A DNA stretch of 64,000 bases, taken from the NCBI RefSeq assembly GCF_011320225.1, contig NZ_JAAOEN010000001.1, positions 353,652 to 417,651 of the forward strand, in the 5' to 3' direction. This DNA comes from Phytoactinopolyspora limicola (GTDB lineage Bacteria > Actinomycetota > Actinomycetes > Jiangellales > Jiangellaceae). The notes beneath the pieces are model-generated. The model was given only the letters and a program-made list of their open reading frames with translations. It did not search any database and was not told where the DNA came from. This document shows positions 60,661-64,000 of this stretch, one piece after another. The translations under genes were made by a program, and so were the position numbers. The first letter of the stretch is position 1. Each line of letters opens with the position of its first letter.

Positions 60661-62841
60661 GTGACCAAGCACCAGCGTTTAGAACCGGCCTCGCCCTGGG
60701 TGCGGCTGACCGTCGACACCACAGACTGGGACAACGCCGAACCCGCACTGCTGACGGGGATGCTCAGCCAGCTGATCATCATCAGGACGTTCGAGGAGTA
60801 CGTCCTCGACCTGGCCGGCGCCGGGCTAGTCCACGGACCGGCCCACTCCAGCATCGGCCAGGAAGGCGGTGCGGTGGGCTCGGTTCTGGCGCTCGCCCCC
60901 GGGGACGTCGTCAACGGCTCCCACCGGGGGCACCATCAGTTCTTGGCCAAAGCGCTGCACCACCTCGCACCCAAAGGCCTCGACCCCAACGCCGAGCTGC
61001 CCGCCGACGTCCGCGAACTCCTGTTGCGCACAGTGGCCGAGATCTGCGGCCTCGACCGAGGGTTCAGCCATGGCCGGGGCGGATCCATGCATCTGCGCTG
61101 GACCGCCGCCGGTGCGATCGGCACCAACGCGATCGTGGGCGGCGGAGTCCCCCAAGCGGCGGGCTTCGCGTGGGCACACCGCCAGGCCGGGACCGACGCG
61201 GTCGCGGTCACCTATTTCGGCGATGGCGCGGTGAACATCGGATCCACCCTGGAGACGTTCAACCTCGCCGCCGCCTGGCGACTGCCACTCTGCTTCTTCA
61301 TCGAGAACAACCAGTACGCCGTCGCCACCACCGTCGCCGAAGCCACCGGCGAGCCCCGGCTGTCCGCTAGGGGCCTGGGTTTCAACATTCCCAGCTGGAA
61401 GGTGGACGGCATGGACCCGCTCGCAGTCCATGCCGCCATGACCGAGGCGGTGGCGCATATGCGTTCCGGCGCCGGACCCACCATCGTCGAGGCCGACACC
61501 TACCGGTACTTCCACCAGAACGGGCCGTTCCCGGGCAGCGCCTTCGGATACCGGCCGAAGGACGAGGAGAAGCAGTGGCGGCAGCGCGATCCGATCGCTC
61601 AGCTGGCCGGTCACCTGGACCGCCGCGGCCTCATGACCACCGACGAGATCGAGGCCACCCAGGCCCGGACCAAAGAGTCGCTGGCCGCTATCGGTGCCGA
61701 GCTGTTCGAGCCACTCCCCGGCGGCAAGTCCGGACAACGACGGATCAAGGAAGCCGAGTGGCCCGATCCCGCATTCGTGGACGTCGGGATCCGCAGCGAC
61801 CTGCACGAGCTCGACGGAGTCCGGGTGGCCGACGCCGAGACGTTCACCGGGGCGCTGACCGAGCAGAAGCTAGTGGAAAGCATCGCCCGAGTGCTCGGCC
61901 GCCGCATGGAGACCGACGAGTCCGTACTCGTCCTCGGCGAGGACGTCCACCGGCTCGGCGGCGGCACGAACGGCGCCACCAAGGGTCTGGCCGAACGTTT
62001 CCCCGACCGCGTGCTCGGCACCCCGATCAGCGAGAACGCCTTTGCCGGCCTCGGCGGCGGGATCGCCATGGACGGCCGGTTCACGCCGGTGGTGGAGTTC
62101 ATGTACGCCGACTTCATGTGGGTCGCCGCCGACCAGCTGTTCAACCAGATCGGCAAGGTCCGCCACATGTACGGCGGTACTAGTGACGTCCCCTTTGTCT
62201 TGCGCTCCAAGGTCGCGATGGGCACCGGCTACGGATCACAGCACTCCATGGATCCCGCCGGCGTCTTCGCCACCGCCCCCGGCTGGCGTATCGCCGCACC
62301 CACGACGCCGTTCGACTACATCGGGGTGCTGAACACCGCCCTTCGATGCAAGGACCCGGTGGTGATCCTGGAACACGTCGACCTCTACACCACGACCGGA
62401 CCGGCGCCGGTGGACGATCTCGACTACTACCTTCCGGTTGGCCGTGCCGCCGTCCGCCGCCGAGGTTCGGCCGTCACCGTCATCTCATATCTGGCCATGG
62501 TCGCCGAAGTCCTCCACGCCGTCGATTCGCTGGACGACGTCGACGCCGAGGTGATCGACCTGCGCTGGCTCGACCGGGCGAGCCTCGACTGGGAGACGCT
62601 CTCGACCAGCGTGCGCAAGACCAACCGGGTGTTGATCGCCGAGCAGGGCCCTCCCGGCACGTCGTACGGCGGGTGGCTGGCCGACGAGATCAACCGGCGG
62701 CTGTTCGACTGGCTCGATCATCCGGTCCAACGGGTCACCGGTGGTGAGGCGTCACCAAGCATCAGCAAAATTCTGGAACGAGCCGCCGTCGCCGGCCGCG
62801 ACGAGGTCGCCACCGCCCTCACGGAAATGACGAGGTTCTAA
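60661..62841 (+). CDS. Fused E1 alpha-beta subunit of a 2-oxoacid dehydrogenase
   Basis: A 726-aa thiamine-diphosphate enzyme joining E1-alpha (about 1-355) and E1-beta (about 395-726). The TPP motif is YFGDGAVNIGSTLETFNLAAA, ending in the FIENNQYAVAT pair about 25 residues later. E1-beta shows LVLGEDVHRLGGG, TPISENAFAGLGGGIAMDG and PVEEFMYADFMW-like blocks. Related to branched-chain 2-oxoacid and acetoin dehydrogenases. GTG 60661 is chosen because GGAGG lies 6 nt upstream. It is followed 3 nt later by the E2 gene. Confidence 0.9.
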   Translation: MTKHQRLEPASPWVRLTVDTTDWDNAEPALLTGMLSQLIIIRTFEEYVLDLAGAGLVHGPAHSSIGQEGGAVGSVLALAPGDVVNGSHRGHHQFLAKALHHLAPKGLDPNAELPADVRELLLRTVAEICGLDRGFSHGRGGSMHLRWTAAGAIGTNAIVGGGVPQAAGFAWAHRQAGTDAVAVTYFGDGAVNIGSTLETFNLAAAWRLPLCFFIENNQYAVATTVAEATGEPRLSARGLGFNIPSWKVDGMDPLAVHAAMTEAVAHMRSGAGPTIVEADTYRYFHQNGPFPGSAFGYRPKDEEKQWRQRDPIAQLAGHLDRRGLMTTDEIEATQARTKESLAAIGAELFEPLPGGKSGQRRIKEAEWPDPAFVDVGIRSDLHELDGVRVADAETFTGALTEQKLVESIARVLGRRMETDESVLVLGEDVHRLGGGTNGATKGLAERFPDRVLGTPISENAFAGLGGGIAMDGRFTPVVEFMYADFMWVAADQLFNQIGKVRHMYGGTSDVPFVLRSKVAMGTGYGSQHSMDPAGVFATAPGWRIAAPTTPFDYIGVLNTALRCKDPVVILEHVDLYTTTGPAPVDDLDYYLPVGRAAVRRRGSAVTVISYLAMVAEVLHAVDSLDDVDAEVIDLRWLDRASLDWETLSTSVRKTNRVLIAEQGPPGTSYGGWLADEINRRLFDWLDHPVQRVTGGEASPSISKILERAAVAGRDEVATALTEMTRF

Positions 62842-62844
62842 CCG

Positions 62845-64000
62845 ATGGCCACGTTGCTGCGCCTACCGGCTGTCGCCGCCGGATCGACCGAGGCGGTCCT
62901 CCAGGACTGGTCGGTGAACGAGCACCAGGCGTTCACCGCCCTCGACGTGATCGCGACGGTTGAGACCGACAAGGCCCTGGTGGAGGTCGAGGCCGAGGCG
63001 GACGGTGTTGTCCTCAAGACGCTGGTGCCGGCCGGTTCCGTCGTCGAGGTCGGAGCACCGATCGCGGTCCTCGGCGAGCCCGGCGAGCAGGTCGACGACC
63101 TCAATACTCTGCTCGCCGACCTCGGTGTCGACATCGATCGACCAGCCCGGGCCGCCGAACGTCGCGACCTCACCGAGCCGGCTCCAGAACCAGCCGCCGC
63201 CCCGGATGGAGCCACATCGACCGCGGCACCACCGGCCACCAACGGGTCGGATCCGGAACCAGAGGACCCCGGCAACCGACGTATCTTCAGCAGCCCCTTG
63301 GCTAGACGGTTGGCCAGGGAGGCCGGCCTGTCCCTCGACGACATCACCGGAACCGGGCCACGCGGACGGATCGTCCGGCGCGACGTCGAATCCGCCATCA
63401 CCCAGCGCCAGGTACTGGACGCCCCGCAAGCACCCCCGGATCCAGCGGCGGGCACCAGTTCGTCGACGACCAGCGACGCACCTGGCCCGGAGGTGGAGGC
63501 CAGCACGTCGGCTCCCCGGGATCAGCCGGCCAGCACCCGTGTCCCGCACAGTCGGATCCGGCGGGCGACCGCCACCCGTCTCGCGGAAAGCAAACGCGAA
63601 GCGCCACATTTCTATGTACGCGCCTCAGCTCGGGTCGATGAGCTGATCACGTTGCGGACCCGGCTCAACGAGGTCAGCTCCGTCCGGATCTCGCTGAACG
63701 ACCTGGTGATCAAGGCGGTCGCCGTGGCGCATTCCAGGGTTCCCGAGATGAACGTCATCTGGACCCCCGACGCCGTCGAGACGTTCTCGGCCACCGACGT
63801 CGCTGTCGCCGTCGCCACCGACCGTGGTCTCGTGACCCCCGTGCTGCGCGGCGTCGACACGATGTCAGTGGGTGCGATCGCCGCCGCGAGCCGGGATGTG
63901 ACCGAACGCGCCCGCGCCGGGACGCTCCGGCAGGACGAACTCACCGGCGGCACCATCACCGTGACCAACCTCGGTATGTACGGTGTGGAAGAGTTCTCGG
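62845..64000 (+). CDS. Dihydrolipoamide acyltransferase (E2) of the 2-oxoacid dehydrogenase, partial
   Basis: At least 385 aa, cut off by the window end. The lipoyl domain (about 1-80) has its lysine in TVETDKALVEVE (about K43). A Pro- and Ala-rich linker (about 100-140) precedes a peripheral-subunit binding domain, SSPLARRLAREAGLSLDDITGT and GPRGRIVRRDVE. The catalytic domain begins near VPHSRIRRATATRLAESKR and continues through SLNDLVIKAVAVAH and GGTITVTNLGMYGVEEF. The HxxxDG active site lies beyond the end. The E3 gene is not in view. Confidence 0.9.
   Translation, partial: MATLLRLPAVAAGSTEAVLQDWSVNEHQAFTALDVIATVETDKALVEVEAEADGVVLKTLVPAGSVVEVGAPIAVLGEPGEQVDDLNTLLADLGVDIDRPARAAERRDLTEPAPEPAAAPDGATSTAAPPATNGSDPEPEDPGNRRIFSSPLARRLAREAGLSLDDITGTGPRGRIVRRDVESAITQRQVLDAPQAPPDPAAGTSSSTTSDAPGPEVEASTSAPRDQPASTRVPHSRIRRATATRLAESKREAPHFYVRASARVDELITLRTRLNEVSSVRISLNDLVIKAVAVAHSRVPEMNVIWTPDAVETFSATDVAVAVATDRGLVTPVLRGVDTMSVGAIAAASRDVTERARAGTLRQDELTGGTITVTNLGMYGVEEFS

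Noticed and set aside
1-64000. CRISPR arrays, tRNA, rRNA or prophage genes
   Set aside because: No regularly spaced direct repeats, tRNA-like cloverleaf, rRNA segment, integrase or phage structural gene was seen by reading. The palindromic copies have irregular spacing and are not a CRISPR.

Overview
The window is typical of a high-GC Actinomycetota chromosome. Coding regions are GC-rich in the third codon position, GTG starts are common, and neighbouring genes are often coupled through ATGA overlaps. Several genes appear to be leaderless (a TANNNT box 6-8 nt before the start codon). The gene content also fits: a streptogrisin-type protease, a fused CobU-CobT, sugar importers without their own ATPase, and PucR and MarR regulators. 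No rRNA, tRNA, CRISPR array, phage or transposase gene was seen. The genus cannot be fixed from sequence alone.

Region 1 (about 1-19,000) is a carbohydrate locus. It has a ribose-type ABC importer (ATPase and two permeases, no binding protein in view), a Gfo/Idh/MocA oxidoreductase, a threonine-dehydratase-like enzyme, a GntR/FCD repressor and a mannonate-dehydratase-like enzyme. It also has a CUT1 sugar importer (lipoprotein and two permeases) and four glycan-active proteins: an intracellular GH172, a secreted DUF5005/DUF4185-like propeller, a secreted GH172 and a GH38 alpha-mannosidase. GH172 and DUF4185 (GH183) are the families that attack mycobacterial D-arabinan, so the set may scavenge lipoarabinomannan or arabinogalactan. 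Region 2 (19,000-22,800) begins with a 551-bp element bounded by 58-bp inverted repeats, followed by an atypical enolase paralogue coupled to an APH-type kinase and a divergent SDR.

Region 3 (22,800-28,100) holds cobalamin genes: cobS and cobUT on the minus strand behind a cobalamin riboswitch, and cobD-cobQ on the plus strand. cobN (46,747-50,556) is a second riboswitch-controlled B12 gene. Region 4 (28,300-34,000) is jetA-jetB-jetC, the MukBEF-like part of a Wadjet system, without the nuclease gene jetD. Region 5 (34,000-46,500) is accessory DNA: GNATs, an orphan HipB-like regulator, a TmrB-like kinase, DoxX, a VOC protein, a PucR regulator with an agmatinase-family hydrolase, a MarR/Tat-SDR pair, an MFS exporter with a DsbA-like protein, a LuxR remnant, and an AbiEi/DUF559-like protein.

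Region 6 (50,700-64,000) has a secreted protease and OsmC, then a catabolic operon (HIBADH-like, DddP-like M24, SSADH-like). Two toxin-antitoxin modules follow (VapBC; a fused XRE-MntA with HepT), then a CMD/DUF1348/PNPOx cluster, a VOC protein and a fused E1-alpha/beta 2-oxoacid dehydrogenase with its E2, which runs off the end. LacI-type 14-bp sites precede both the HIBADH operon and the E1-E2 operon.

The most unusual feature is a dispersed palindromic element of about 44 nt (outer arms GCGTCCTGC and GCAGGACGC). At least ten full-length copies and one 42-nt variant are present. Three lie inside cobQ (two) and cobN and one inside the LuxR remnant, all read in the same frame as a 16-residue insert of the form xVLxxExxxAxxAGR(N/K). 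This resembles the protein-coding palindromic elements of Rickettsia.
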